From Irineochytrium annulatum (Eukaryota > Chytridiomycota > Chytridiomycetes > Chytridiales > Chytridiaceae), in the NCBI GenBank assembly GCA_027600665.1, contig JADGJL010000190.1:1-33787 (forward strand): a DNA stretch of 33,787 bases. The letters run 5' to 3'. A program made the translations under genes and the position numbers. The notes under the pieces are model-generated. The model was not told where the DNA came from and did not search any database. It worked only from the letters and a program-made list of their open reading frames with translations. Shown here piece by piece: positions 20,261-32,780 of the stretch (the stretch's first letter is position 1; every line of letters starts with the position of its first letter).

Positions 20261-21682
20261 ATGCTTGCCTACACTCTCCTTCTCGTCCTCGCATCCACCT
20301 CAGCAGGCGCGCTCGCGGCGGTGACGACCGCCTACAAGCTCATCACCCAATCGCACTGCCAGCCTACGCAGTCGCAGATTCAATGGAATATCGTCCAGGG
20401 CAACGGCGGCAACCCACCCATGTCCGACAACGGCCTGCCCATCATCACCTTCACCTTCACCCCGACGGGAGCTGCTGCGGCCGCGCCATTGTCGTTCAGC
20501 AACTTCCAACCTAAAGGCAGCGCGACGGGAAACATGGTCACGTTGCAGACGGTGGACGACGGCGTGAGTTTATTTCAAGGATGCGGGATTTACGGATTTT
20601 AACGCGTTCACTCCAGCCCAAGGCCGGCTTCAACCTTATCGGCGTCGGGTGTGATGCCAACAAGAACACGTTCATCGGGTATACGATGACCGTCTCCGCT
20701 GTCGTTGCAGACCCTGTCACTGGCGCAATGGTTCCTGTCACTGGTAAGCACAAGCTTGCTCCATGTTCCAGTTTTTAGTTGACAGCATTTTGGTTTAGTC
20801 ACGGGAGACTTCATTAGCTCGTCCGCCGCCGTCGTCGCGACCACCCCGGTTCTCTCAACCCCTCCGACTCTCCCCGCTCTTGGCAACGGACTCGTCGCGT
20901 CCTCCACGGCGTCTTCCATTGGAGCGCCAACCATCCCCACTGCTGCGGTCTCGCTCATCAACACTGTCGCCCCCGTCGTTCAGTCAGTCGCTCCCTCGGC
21001 CGCCGCTGCATTCCTCACGTACACTATTACGGTCGCGCCATCGGTTGCCATCGTTGTTGTTACAAACTCTGCCGCCGTCGCTGCGCCCGCGATCCCGACC
21101 GCCGCCTTGAACACCCCAGTTGCCACCCCGGTGCCGACGGCGATCCCGGCGGCTGCTCCGACATCTAACTTTATCGCCGCGACCCCGACCTCGACGGCCG
21201 CGACTGGCGCCATCGTGATCGGAAAGTTCTCCTCGGGCTTTAGCGCCGGCGGCGGCTACTGCAACGGCGCCAACTACATCAACACCATGGGCCTCACGGC
21301 CGCCGTCGGCGCCTCTGGCATCGCCAACTCAGCCTGCGGCTCCAAGCTCCACATGCCCATGGGCGAGTGCGGCCTCCCAACGACGCTCGTCACCGTAACT
21401 TACAACGGCGCGCCCGTCAACGTCATCTCGTACGACGGCGCCGACAAAGGGTCCATTAATGGCAACACGTTCACGGTCACGCTGGAGGACGACATGCCGT
21501 ACTACGGCGGCGGACTCACGCTCGACATCCCGTGCAGCTACACGGACCCAAACTCGATACCGTCCAAGACGGGCGCTGGCGTCAAGTTCGCGTACGCGGT
21601 CGTAAACCCGGTCGTGCAGGTCCAGACGAACGACAACAACATGGTCAACGCCATGTTCGTTATCGACCCCGCTTCGAGCTAA
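20261..21682 (+). CDS. secreted two-domain protein of a local, lineage-specific family
   Basis: Exons 20261-20563, 20617-20743 and 20799-21682 join in phase to 437 residues. A clear signal peptide (MLAYTLLLVLASTSAGALA) is followed by an N-terminal domain (about 20-143). Its motifs include HCQPTQSQIQWNI, PPMSDNGLPIITFTFTPTG and DPVTGAMVPVTG. A linker of about 135 residues rich in Ala, Pro, Thr and Val comes next, the kind of segment that is often O-glycosylated in fungal cell-surface proteins. A C-terminal domain (about 281-437) has five cysteines and motifs MPMGECGLPTTLVTVTYNGA, DDMPYYGGGLTLDIPCSYTD and NAMFVIDPAS. No C-terminal hydrophobic GPI signal is seen. I do not recognise the family. 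Two related remnants nearby show local duplication and loss. Extracellular or wall location is inferred from the signal peptide. Confidence 0.8.
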
Positions 21683-22160
21683 TCTATTTCACCTGTCTAT
21701 ACATCGTCCCTTTCCGCCTTCCTGTCCTCGCATCCTTTGTGGATTCATCATTTCCGTCTGAGATTGCGGGCATGCCGCCAATTTTACATCGCTCCGATTA
21801 TACCCTTGCCTAGCGAATAAAAGAAAAACAGTTACATGGTATTGCACGAAGTATGTTTTAAAGGGTTTGCGGCCAACCTTGGCCGCAACTCGATGGAACA
21901 CGAAGCAAAAGTCGATAATTAGCAGCAGGCGACCTTGGGTCCTTCTTAGCCGCGTTGAATAGAAGTTTCGTAGGCTGCATAATAGGAAGTTAAAAATGTC
22001 GTAAGAATAAATGTCGCCGGAGCAGAATAACGAGATGGATGTGCTGGCAACCAAAAGTGCTGGCCAGAGTGCTAGCTAGGTCAAGACAGAGATTGACGCT
22101 TGAAGGGTCACAGCGACTTGCAGATCAGAAAGGCGGAGTCAGCACGCCCTTCATACAACG
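21683..22160. other. intergenic, secreted-protein 3' region
   Basis: An AATAAAAG element near 21816 could be the poly(A) signal of the upstream gene. Otherwise no gene or repeat is visible. A 121-codon minus-strand open frame spans most of the interval but has no recognisable motif. Confidence 0.5.
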
Positions 22161-22385
22161 ATGACGTTCGCCTCGCTTCTCGTTTTCGCGTCCACCTCGA
22201 CCGGGCGCCATCGCGTTGACCACGTTTAATTAACGTGAACACCCAATTGCACTGCTCGGCCACCTCTAAATTCAGTGGGGGCCAATGGCTCCAATGCCAG
22301 CACCCGCCCATGTCTGATGACGGCCTGCCGGTCATAACTTGTACGCTCACTCCGACGGGCGCGCCCGTGTTGTCCAACTCTCGCA
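22161..22385 (+). pseudogene. 5'-exon relic of the secreted-protein family
   Basis: Starting at ATG 22161 the sequence encodes a degraded signal peptide (MTFASLLVFASTSTG). In shifted frames it then matches the first exon of the gene at 20261. The nucleotide string CACCCAATTGCACTGC corresponds to CACCCAATCGCACTGC. CCACCCATGTCCGA...ACGGCCTGCC corresponds to the CCCGCCCATGTCTGATGACG stretch here. The CACTCCGACGGGCGCGCC end corresponds to CACCCCGACGGGAGC. In-frame stops appear soon after the signal peptide, and no later exon follows. It is a truncated dead copy on the same strand as the intact gene. Confidence 0.75.
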
Positions 22386-22611
22386 AAATACGCGCAGGGT
22401 GGTGATCAAAGGCACCTAGCAAGCATTCTTCATAATCAAATCCGAGAACACCTGCCCTAATCATAGCCATCCCTGCAATACGCCATTACTGGAAAACAAG
22501 CCTATCTCCGACGTTTTGGTGCTTCAGGAGCGTGCGTCGCTATCATTACTTTTTGAATCCTCCACACATAACGATCTCGCGTCAGGCCCCTCCGGCACGC
22601 AGACCAACACC

Positions 22612-23399
22612 ATGCAGAAGCAGCAGCAAGCCGAGCACGAGGTGGTCCACGACCACCACCCGCAGCAGGACCAGCCGGCCATCAAGCGAATTATTGCCAT
22701 CGGTGTCGACCAGTCGCCACACACGAGAGAGTGTCTCGCGTGGGCTTTGGAGAACTACATTCGTGCTGAGACGGATCTTGTCGTGCTGTTGAATGCCAGG
22801 CCGTATCTGTCTTCCTTGGGTGAGGCCATAGGTGCTTGTCTGTTGCACTTTGGTTGGGGGGTTCGGGGAACAACGCGGGATTGATTTAGAGTACGGGAAT
22901 ACCTTAGGGCCTTACGGGAGCGCGTTCGTGGATTTCACGGAGTGCGTGATCACGGCCGAGCAGGAGGTAAATAATTTTACACGTCATGCGGAGTGTCCTA
23001 ATGTTATGCATTTGTAGCAACGGGCCGAAGCTCACGTTCTCCTTCATGAGCTTGCCAAGATTGTGAAGAAGCGTAAGGTCGCCGTCAAGGCCATCGCCAT
23101 GAAAGGGGACGCGCGGGAGATGATCGCGGCCAAGGTGGAGGAGATTGCAGCCGATGCCCTCATACTGGGCTCTCGGGAATTGGGGACGCTCCAACGCGCT
23201 TTCTTGGGGAGCGTCTCCGACTGTAGGTCTCTTGCTTCTACTCGCGCGAACTATTGCGTCTTGCCATTTCGCTGATATCGTTTCCATAACAGACTGCGTG
23301 CACCACGTGCACTCGTGCCCGGTTATCATTTTCAAGCGGGGAGGGGGCAAAAAGTCGCAGCCAGCGGAGGCAGGCAAGAACTCACCGCCGGCGGAGTAA
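22612..23399 (+). CDS. universal stress protein (UspA family)
   Basis: Usp proteins are small alpha/beta proteins that usually bind ATP and support stress resistance; in fungi their exact roles are poorly defined. Exons 22612-22819, 22890-22966, 23018-23222 and 23293-23399 give 198 residues in consistent phase. The start ATG follows CAACACC, and the N-terminal 20 residues are rich in Gln and His. The first strand is IKRIIAIGVDQSPHTRECL. A central helix (QRAEAHVLLHELAKIVKKR) is followed by VAVKAIAMKGDAREMI and ADALILGSRELGTLQRAFLG, then SVSDYCVHHVHSCPVIIF, the family's C-terminal signature. The ATP motif G-2x-G-9x-G-S is changed to G-S-R-E, losing the second Gly. The protein ends in a basic and Pro/Ala-rich tail. 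Confidence 0.9.
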
Positions 23400-23860
23400 A
23401 CACATGTGGCGCCCCCCTTTCGTGTCGTTTCTTCAAGCCGCGGCACCAGCGGCTGCTTAAGAAAAGAGACGAGTGTTACTGGAATATGTAGCGAGCTGCT
23501 TCTTTTGTTGGAAGGCCACTTTTGCCCTTCATTTTGAGACGGTTGCTGTTGCTTATCTGCTTGAGTAGTCAGTCGTATCTATTGCTGTCCTTGTCAGTCA
23601 TTGTTTGATTGTGGAGTTCGCTTTCTCAGTTTTCAGTATGTCATAATTTCTGCATCATAAGTGCTGTCTTTAGTGGTTCCGTGTCCGAGAGCCGGTGCGT
23701 AAAGCACATGAATGCAGTTATTGAAAAAAATGATGTTTTGTAACAATCCTTGTGGGCAGATTCATACCGAAAAGGACAGAAAGGGCCGTACAAGCCCCGG
23801 CAACATAAACACGAACAAAAATCGTATACGAGGAGTAAATAGACTGGAACGGCAAGCATC
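23400..23860. other. convergent 3' regions of the stress protein and ETF-QO
   Basis: Two converging genes end here, 461 bases apart. T-rich sequence after 23500 probably belongs to the 3' UTR of the stress protein. I see no further gene; the minus-strand open frame across 23641-23889 is a frame shadow of the last ETF-QO exon and its UTR. Confidence 0.55.
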
Positions 23861-26156
23861 TCAAGTGTAGACATATTTGGGTCCACCACCGCCTTGAGGA
23901 ACTAAATAAAAGTCAGCATACGCAACGAGCGAGGAATAAGGAAGCAGATTAATCCAACCTGTCCAGTCGATGTTCTGCGATGGGTCCTTAATATCGCAAG
24001 TCTTGCAGTGAATGCAGTTGCTGGAAGATGCTTAAGAATAAACACACGTTACAAAAGATAAACTCCTCACCTAGCGTTTATCTGGAAACGCTTCGAGCCG
24101 GGGTTCTTCTCATCGTCGACGTACTCGTAAACTCCAGCTAACCAAATCGTAAACATCGAGAGGCAAAAAGCGCGAGAACGTACCAGGACAGAATTTCTGC
24201 TCCGGGCCCCCAAACTCAGGCAAATTCCTCTCGAGCTGCTCCTTCGGCCCCCTCTGCAACCTCAAATGCACCGGCTGATCCTCTTCATGCCCCGTCCCAG
24301 TTCTGCTCACATTTTCCAACAGCTCAAAGCTGATGACGCCATCCGGCTTCGGGTACAAGATCTCCTTCACATCCTTCACCTTCTTCAGGCTCGCGTAATC
24401 AGGGCCGGGGTGGCTAAACGTCCACGGCCACTTGCCCTTGAGAAAGTAAGTGTCGAGGCCGGACCAGAGGATCCCGCCCCACATGCCGAGGGGGTTGTGG
24501 AAGGAGGGACGGACGTTGCGGACCTCGTGAAGCTCCTTGTGGATCCAGGAGGTCTTGAAGGACTCCTCGTAGGCGGTGAGGGTCAGGGGCACGGTCGACT
24601 CCGGGTTAGCGATGATGGCATCGTAGGCGGCGTCGGCGGCGAGCATACCTGATTAGCCAAAAAAAAAAAAAAAAAAATAGTTTTTAGCTGCAAGCACCTT
24701 AGCAACGATAGAATCAATACCAGATTTCATAGCGGTGTGCGTCCCCTTGATCTTCGGCACGTTGAGGAAGCCAGCTGTGCAACCGATCAACGCGCCGCCC
24801 GGAAACACAAGCTTCGGGATGCTCTGTAGCCCGCCCTCGTTCAACGCCCTTGCGCCGTAGCTAACGATCTTCCCGCCCTCCAGGTACTTCTTAATATGCG
24901 GGTGATGCTTAAACCTCTGGAACTCCTTGTACGGGCTCAAGGTTGGGTTCGCATAGTCAAGCGCCACGACGAACCCAATGGCGCAAAGATTATCCTCCAG
25001 ATGATACATGAACGACCCGCCATACGTGTCATACGACATAGGCCACCCCATCGTGTGCATCACCAAACCCGCCTCATGCTTCTCGGGCGCGATCTCCCAC
25101 ACCTCCTTGAGGCCGAGGCCGTACGTCTGCGGCTGCGAGTTGGCGCGCAGGTCGTACTTTCGGATAACCTTTTTCGTGAGAGATCCGTGGCAGCCCTCGG
25201 CGAAGAGCGTCACTTTGGCGCGAATCTCCATCCCACGCTCGAATGAGTCCTTAGGAAGGCCGTTCTTGCCGATGCCAACGTCGTTCGTCGCAATGCCAGC
25301 GACGGAGCCGTCCTCGGTGTAGAGAACCTACAAATTCGTTAAGTCAGACCACTGGCAACAGCAATGGGCTATAATACACGTACCTCGCTCGCGGCGAACG
25401 AAGGGTAAATCTCCACGCCCAGCTCCTCAGCCTGCTCGCCGAGCCATTTCACAAAGTTGCTAAGCGAGATAATGTAATTCCCTTTGTTGTTCATCTGCGG
25501 CGGATGGGGCAACGGAATGGCCATCGAGGGGGTCAGATAATACATCTTGTCCTTCAACGCGGGCTGGTTCAGCGGAGCGCCCTTCTCCTTCCAGTCCGGG
25601 ATGAGCTCATCCAACGCTCTGGGTTCCAGCACAGCGCCAGAGAGAATGTGGGACCCTAAGCCATCGAGGTCCGATCCATTAGCTCCAACTCGGATCGCAT
25701 CGCGCTCAAGGAGGGCAACTAACCGACTTCGCTCCCCTTCTCCACCACAAACACGCGGATCTCCTTTCCCTCCGCATTGGCCTTCTGCTTGATCCTGATG
25801 GCGGCCGACAACCCGGCGGGACCCGCGCCGACGATACAGACGTCCACCTCGTCCGCGAAACGCTCGCCGTTCAGAAGCGCGGCCACTTCCGGGTCGATAG
25901 CAGTGCCATCCTCTGCTGCCGTGGCCAGGGAACGCGCGCGCGGGATGACGGGGAGGCCGGTTCTACCGAGATTCGTCCGGAGTTTGCTGCTGGCGCGTTG
26001 GACAGATGGATGCTGGTGGTAGCGACGGGAGGCGGCGACGGCGATGAAGGATCTTGATGATGGCGCGAGGGCCTGACGTCGCGAGGCCGCGGAGGGGGCC
26101 TGCGAGCGCACGAGCTGGTGGAGCGGTCGCCAGGGTTGCATCACTTCAAACTTCAA
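23861..26156 (-). CDS. ETFDH: electron transfer flavoprotein-ubiquinone oxidoreductase, mitochondrial
   Basis: ETF-QO passes electrons from ETF (fatty-acid and amino-acid oxidation) to ubiquinone at the inner mitochondrial membrane. Exons in coding order: 26156-25724, 25655-25384, 25327-24721, 24648-24184, 24137-24071, 24020-23959, 23901-23861, giving 648 residues (human 617). The first 80 residues are rich in Arg, Ser and Ala, a mitochondrial presequence; translation could also begin at Met6 (26141). [16 protein letters not shown] is the FAD-binding GxGxx[57 protein letters not shown] and [20 protein letters not shown] are family signatures. All four 4Fe-4S cysteines are present: KFCPAGVYEYV and [19 protein letters not shown]. 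The end is [12 protein letters not shown]. Intron 3 has a run of 18 T directly before its acceptor. Confidence 0.96.
24660..24677 (-). repeat. 18-nt homopolymer (T on the coding strand) in an ETF-QO intron
   Basis: An uninterrupted A run on the plus strand, T on the coding strand, sits about ten bases before the acceptor of intron 3. It acts as an extreme polypyrimidine tract. Its length may vary between strains or be miscounted in assembly; it is outside the coding sequence. Confidence 0.8.
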
Positions 26157-26577
26157 GATTCAGTTCCGAACAATTCCGGTGCCAACCGCGTTCCTCCGAC
26201 ATCATGACGACAGGACAAGAGCTGGTCACGCGGTGATGCGGCTGGATGAGATGAGATCCCTGGTCAATGGCCGCGCGGTGGAGGCCTCAGTACTTGTGAT
26301 CAGAGGCTTCGAGGAGGCATGGGTAAGATGTTGGTATTGATATTTTAAGTGCTTGAATGGCCAGTGCTCTTCATGTTGTCTATCGCCGTCGATCCTCCGC
26401 AGTCTCTCGCCAAGACAAATTGACTCCTCTTAATGCGTCCCAATCCATCGCCTGCGAAGGGGCGCGCCGGCCAATCCAGGCGCCATTGTCCCGGAGATTA
26501 AACGCGTATCGGCGACCTCGACGCGTTTACAAACCTCGCCCTACCTCCTCCCTATTCGGTAATCGTCCAGCAGCATC
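26157..26577. promoter_or_regulatory. divergent ETF-QO/MAPK intergenic region
   Basis: The 421 bases between the two start codons should contain both promoters. A 35-codon plus-strand frame beginning at ATG 26238 (MRLDEMRSLVNGRAVEAS) is followed by a GTAAGA donor-like site after GAGGCATGG. It could be a leader exon or upstream ORF of the MAPK transcript; sequence alone does not decide. Confidence 0.4.
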
Positions 26578-28523
<1,946 letters not shown>

Positions 28524-29517
28524 AAGACCCTTTTGTACCTTTAAGCGTGTCTACGAGTCTCAGGGGAACTGCGAAGGAGTGGTTGCCGTTAATCGGTTTC
28601 AGCCACCCGTTCATTTCTCTTCATAAATACCACGCATTCGGATGGCCATATTTGCTCTCATCCTCTCGCTCAGGTCCCTTGGTCACAGTATTAACTTTGT
28701 CTCTTTCGTACAACAAGTAGGACGGTGTAATAAACAGTTTCCCCCAATCCTTATTGGCCAACCAATACGATATATCCATATTTATTCTTACACATTCTAA
28801 TCGGCAAGGAGGATGTTGTTTTTTTTTGGAATAAGAAGTTTCGTGCCATACTTTCGTATCAAGATAAGAAGTGTAGCGTTTAACAAAACTTAACTTGTGA
28901 TACGCAATTTGCAAACAAGGGAAAATAGGCATTAAACTGAAAGGTGGCAGAGATAGGAGGAGATGTGTAAAGCAAATCACGTGGGCCCAAGCAAGTACAC
29001 ACCATAAATCATATTAAGTTATCGAACAAGTTTACACAAATCAACGCTAGGGAGGGGATATCAGTAAATGCAAAACGCATGGCTAGTAGTATGGCCGGAT
29101 AGGTGAGGAAGCCCACCCCGCGGAAGCTTTACACGAAAAGGTGTGGGGGTACTAAAGACAAATATACCCGGACATCTAGCTAATTAACAATCCAGGAATA
29201 AAAAAAATCGTCACCGACAAGGAACAAGAAAATCCTTTACAAGAAATGAGACGTTGAACAAAGTCCGGAAAAAATCGAAAAGAGAGAGATGTTTAGAAAA
29301 CCAATTTACAGATCCTTCATGCGATAGTTCAGAGGGTGGCAAGGGCTCCAAACATCTATAATTTTAAGAGGGTGGAGAAGAAGAAGCAAAACCATACGAG
29401 GGACGAGACAATAAAATAGCTAAAAAATAACTCCAAAACCGTTCACTTTTGGATCTCCACTGTTGTAGCACCCCTAAGCCGCAATCCAAACCAAAACAGG
29501 CGTCCGTTCCCCCGTCT
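28524..29517. other. intergenic, 3' sides of MAPK and YTH gene
   Basis: About 1 kb between convergent genes. It is AT-rich, with AATAAA/TATTTATT elements (for example near 28730 and 28778) that could serve as poly(A) signals. A 119-codon minus-strand open frame (28980-28621) has no recognisable motif. Nothing else is visible. Confidence 0.55.
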
Positions 29518-32500
29518 CTAATTCCACAGCGGCGCGCTCTCAGTCCTCTTCCTGACAAACTCCTCCGCCCTCGTACCGCTATCCCCAACAGTCCCAAACC
29601 CGCACGCAACGTCCCCTCCATCCCTCCTCGGCTTCCCTCCTACGCCAGCCGGCCCGACAACAGGCGACACCATCCCGCCGGAGACCATCCCGCCCATGCC
29701 CATAACCGACGTCGGAATCGCCGGCGGCGACATAGTCGCGCTCAATCCTCCGCCACCGCCGCCCGTGACGACATAAGAAGACACCGACGACGGTTGCTGC
29801 GAGTGCTGCGGGTAGTGGTTTTGACGAGAGTTATTGTCGGCACCGGAGGTGGTGCCGCCGGCGTTGTTGGCGATGCTGTCCCCGCACTGCTGGTCGTACC
29901 AGTCCCAGTCGTCAATAATGCTCGTCTTCGGCTTGTAGGTGGCGAAGATCTGGTACAGCTGGGAGCCGATGTCGGCGTTGAGTTCCTGCGTGTCGCGGGA
30001 ATTCGTGACAGGCTTGTTCTCGTTGCCGCTGTTCGTAAAGATACCGTCAGTACGAGTTTGAAAACTTATCCACCGAACATACATGACTTTCAAATGCCTC
30101 AAAGCCGAGTTCGGAATGTCCTTCACGACGATCCACTTTACGCTGAAAACGCCTTTATACTTTCCGCCCTTAGCCCAAACATTGCTCGACCGATCCCAGT
30201 CCAGCGGGCTCGTCATCTCCGCGACACCGCAGAAGTGACCGGAGCTGTTGACGGAGAAAAACAAGATAATTGGTCCTCGACGCGGAGGAGGCTGAGAGCC
30301 GTTCAGTGGCGGGCTCCCGTTACCGTCGCCGTAGGCCTCGTGAACGGACGTCTTGCCGCGGCGGATGCGGGCGGCCTCGGACTTGTGAATAAAGGTGTCC
30401 ATAAAGGCCTGATTCAGGCGGCGGTTGCCGATTTCGGTCGAGCTCCAGATAGAGTATTTGATCGATTTCTACAAAGCAATTGACAATAAGACACAGGCAG
30501 TCAGAAAAGGAATGGCAGTACGTACGAAAACGTCATCCTCCGTGAAGCTCTTAATCACAAAAAAGCGTGCGTTAGCCGGGTTCGTATCGATCAAGTGCGC
30601 GGGCGGGTTCAAATTCTTGGACCGGAGCACCTCCTCGGCCACCCTCCGGCGGTGTTGCTCCAGCTCCGCGCGCTCGGCCTGCGCAGTCGACCTCAACTGC
30701 ATCACGGGCAGCACGCTAGGCACCGGCATCACGTCCGCGGCCTGCTGCGCGCTGCCGCCGCGGTATGTGTTCGCCATCTTCATTTGGTGGTGGAAACGGG
30801 AGTCTAATACTAGGCAGTTAGAACCACGAGAACCGTCGCCAAAAAACGAGGAAGCACGCACCATCCATCATCCCCGGCTCCTCGCACTCCGACATCCCCG
30901 TGACACTTCCTCCCTTCACGCCGCCGGCTGCGCCCACCATCCCGGCGACAGCCCAGTTGGCCTCCGCTTGATGATGCTGTTCGTCCGCATCCACCCTGGC
31001 GTGCTGCTGCTGCTGCGCGGCCCTAGCGCTCGCCAAGCTATCAATACTCCCGGCCCGACCCCTCGGGTACCCGCCCGGGCCGCTAACGGGCTCCATGTAC
31101 CCTCTAGCCGACGGCTGGCTCCCAACCCTTACGACGTCGTCGCTCTGCGCATACTGCTGGTTGGCGGCCGCGGCGGCGGCAGCGGCGGCGTGGTGGAGGT
31201 GCCTGAGCTCATGCGGGCTCAACGACGCCGCGGGTGAGAAGGCGGAAGGGGTTGACGAGCGCGACAACATCGCGCTAGAGGAGGACGCCGTGGTAGTTGC
31301 AATTGAGCTAAGGGAACCCCTCCGGTCGTAACTGAGCCTGCTGGCAGCGGCGGCCTGAGCTGCCTGGGCTGCCGCGGCGCTGGAGTGGCTGACGCTCCGG
31401 AGGGACGAAACGTCCGAGCTGGGCGGAGAAGGCAGGTGGCTCTCGTACGACGAGGGCTGGCGGTATAACTGATCGGTGTCGATACTGTGCTTGTCGTTAC
31501 CGGCGCGGGCGCCGTTGACCTGCTGTTGGTATGCGAGGTCGAGCTTTGCAAGGTGGGCGGACATGGACTCGTAGTGGCGGTCGAGGTCGAGCATTTGCTG
31601 AGCATTGTCTGTCGAAGAAGAGTATGAGTACAAAACGTCGTCATTGAATGATGACATGTGTACCTCCAAGCATCCCGCCAACGTTATGATTCCCTTTATA
31701 ATTCGCATCATCGTGCCACCCCGTCTTCCCCGCTTGTATCTGCTGATGCGCCGCGGCCCAGCTGTTCCCATCCCCGCCTAAATCCGCCGTCATGAGGCAC
31801 GCCTCGGCGGTGTTCCACCTCCTCCTAATATGATCGTCCTCCTGAAACGCCTGCTGCTCATGCATCCCGATCGGCCGCCTCAGCACCGGCCGATCCTTGC
31901 TCGACCAGTCGTGCACCTGCGACCCGCCCGCGGTGGACGTTGTGGACGTGACGGATCCCGGGGAGGTAGACAGGACGCCAGCGCCGTACGTCCGAGTGAT
32001 GCCGGACGCGAGCGGGTCCAATGGGGGCGAAGCGCGCTGGAAGCTTATGGAGTCACCGCGGAGGCGCTGATGAGGCAAGGGCGGGGAGTCGATCCTTTCG
32101 GCCGACGGTCGCGACGTCGGTATGTTCCATGCGAATGTGTTGGTGGCCGCTGGTCCCGACACGGTGCGCTCTCGCCCGCTGTCCGAGCGGTCGTTGTGGA
32201 GGCCAAAGGCGAAGGGGTTTGCAGAGGAGGCCTGCATCCCCGCGAAGGCGGCGGCGGCGGCTGCGCTCACCGGCGGCGAATGCGAGAGTGAGTGCGATGG
32301 CGGGGCGGGCTGCGACTGTCGACGCGGATGGAACCTTCCGAGTGGCGGCGGTGAGGCATTTTCGTCTCTCGCGTGGATACCCATGGCGGAGCTGGTCATC
32401 TCGGCGGCGGCAATGTCGTCCCAGTAATTGCGAAGGTGAGGTTGCTGCTGAATCAACTGAAGCGCCATCAACGTGGACGTGTCGCTCTGGGATCGGTTTC

Positions 32501-32780
32501 TGCCCGTCCGGACCGAGCCCGAGTTTCCCAAGGACGCTCCTCCACCGCCGCCAAAACCTCCCGCGATCCTCGCGGCCGCGGCGCGGGCGGACGGATCCTG
32601 CAGGAGCTCAGTGATGTCCATGCCCAGCGGCTGATGATCGGCCGGCGCGACGTAGGAGGACTTGAGGGGCGGAGAGTGGCGCGGTTGGTGATGGGCGGTG
32701 AAAAGGTGCGGGGAGGCAGTGGTGGTGGTGGTGAAGAAGGGGCTGTTGGTCCTCGCCGGATCATCGACGCCGTTTGTCAT
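29518..32780 (-). CDS. YTH-domain m6A RNA-binding protein (YTHDF/Pho92-like)
   Basis: YTHDF-type proteins bind N6-methyladenosine in mRNA in the cytoplasm and steer mRNA decay or translation. Exons in coding order: 32780-31664, 31608-30862, 30809-30526, 30468-30083, 30028-29518, about 1014 residues in phase. Start ATG 32780 (MTNGVDDPAR) is preferred; an in-frame ATG lies at 32876. Residues 1-700 are low complexity, rich in Ser, Pro, Ala, Gln and His, as is usual for the family. The YTH domain (about 700-880) reads ARFFVIKSFTEDDVF, KSIKYSIWSSTEIGNRRL, ILFFSVNSSGHFCGVAEM, VKWIVVKDIPNSALRHLK and NENKPVTNSRDTQEL. The first cage Trp (SIWSST) and the second (NVW) are present; the third position is Tyr (KYKG). 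An insertion of about 25 residues (around IRRGKTSVHEAYGDGNGS) precedes the FFSVNSSGHF strand. Confidence 0.93.
31163..31193 (-). repeat. GCN-repeat encoding polyalanine in the YTH protein
   Basis: A run of GCC/GCG-type codons encodes nine consecutive alanines between HH and NQQ in the disordered N-terminal region of the YTH protein. Nearby CAG codons encode short glutamine runs. Such runs are common in this family and vary by slippage. Confidence 0.75.

Noticed and set aside
28621..28980. 119-codon minus-strand open frame downstream of the MAPK
   Set aside because: No recognisable motif, AT-rich 3' UTR-like context, no splice partner.
29449..30483. 344-codon plus-strand open frame antisense to the YTH gene
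   Set aside because: It lies opposite YTH-domain exons 4 and 5. The conserved protein on the minus strand explains the sequence, and GC-rich codons keep the opposite frame open by chance.
30425..31237. 270-codon plus-strand open frame antisense to YTH exons 2-4
   Set aside because: Shadow of the low-complexity YTH coding region; no motif of its own.
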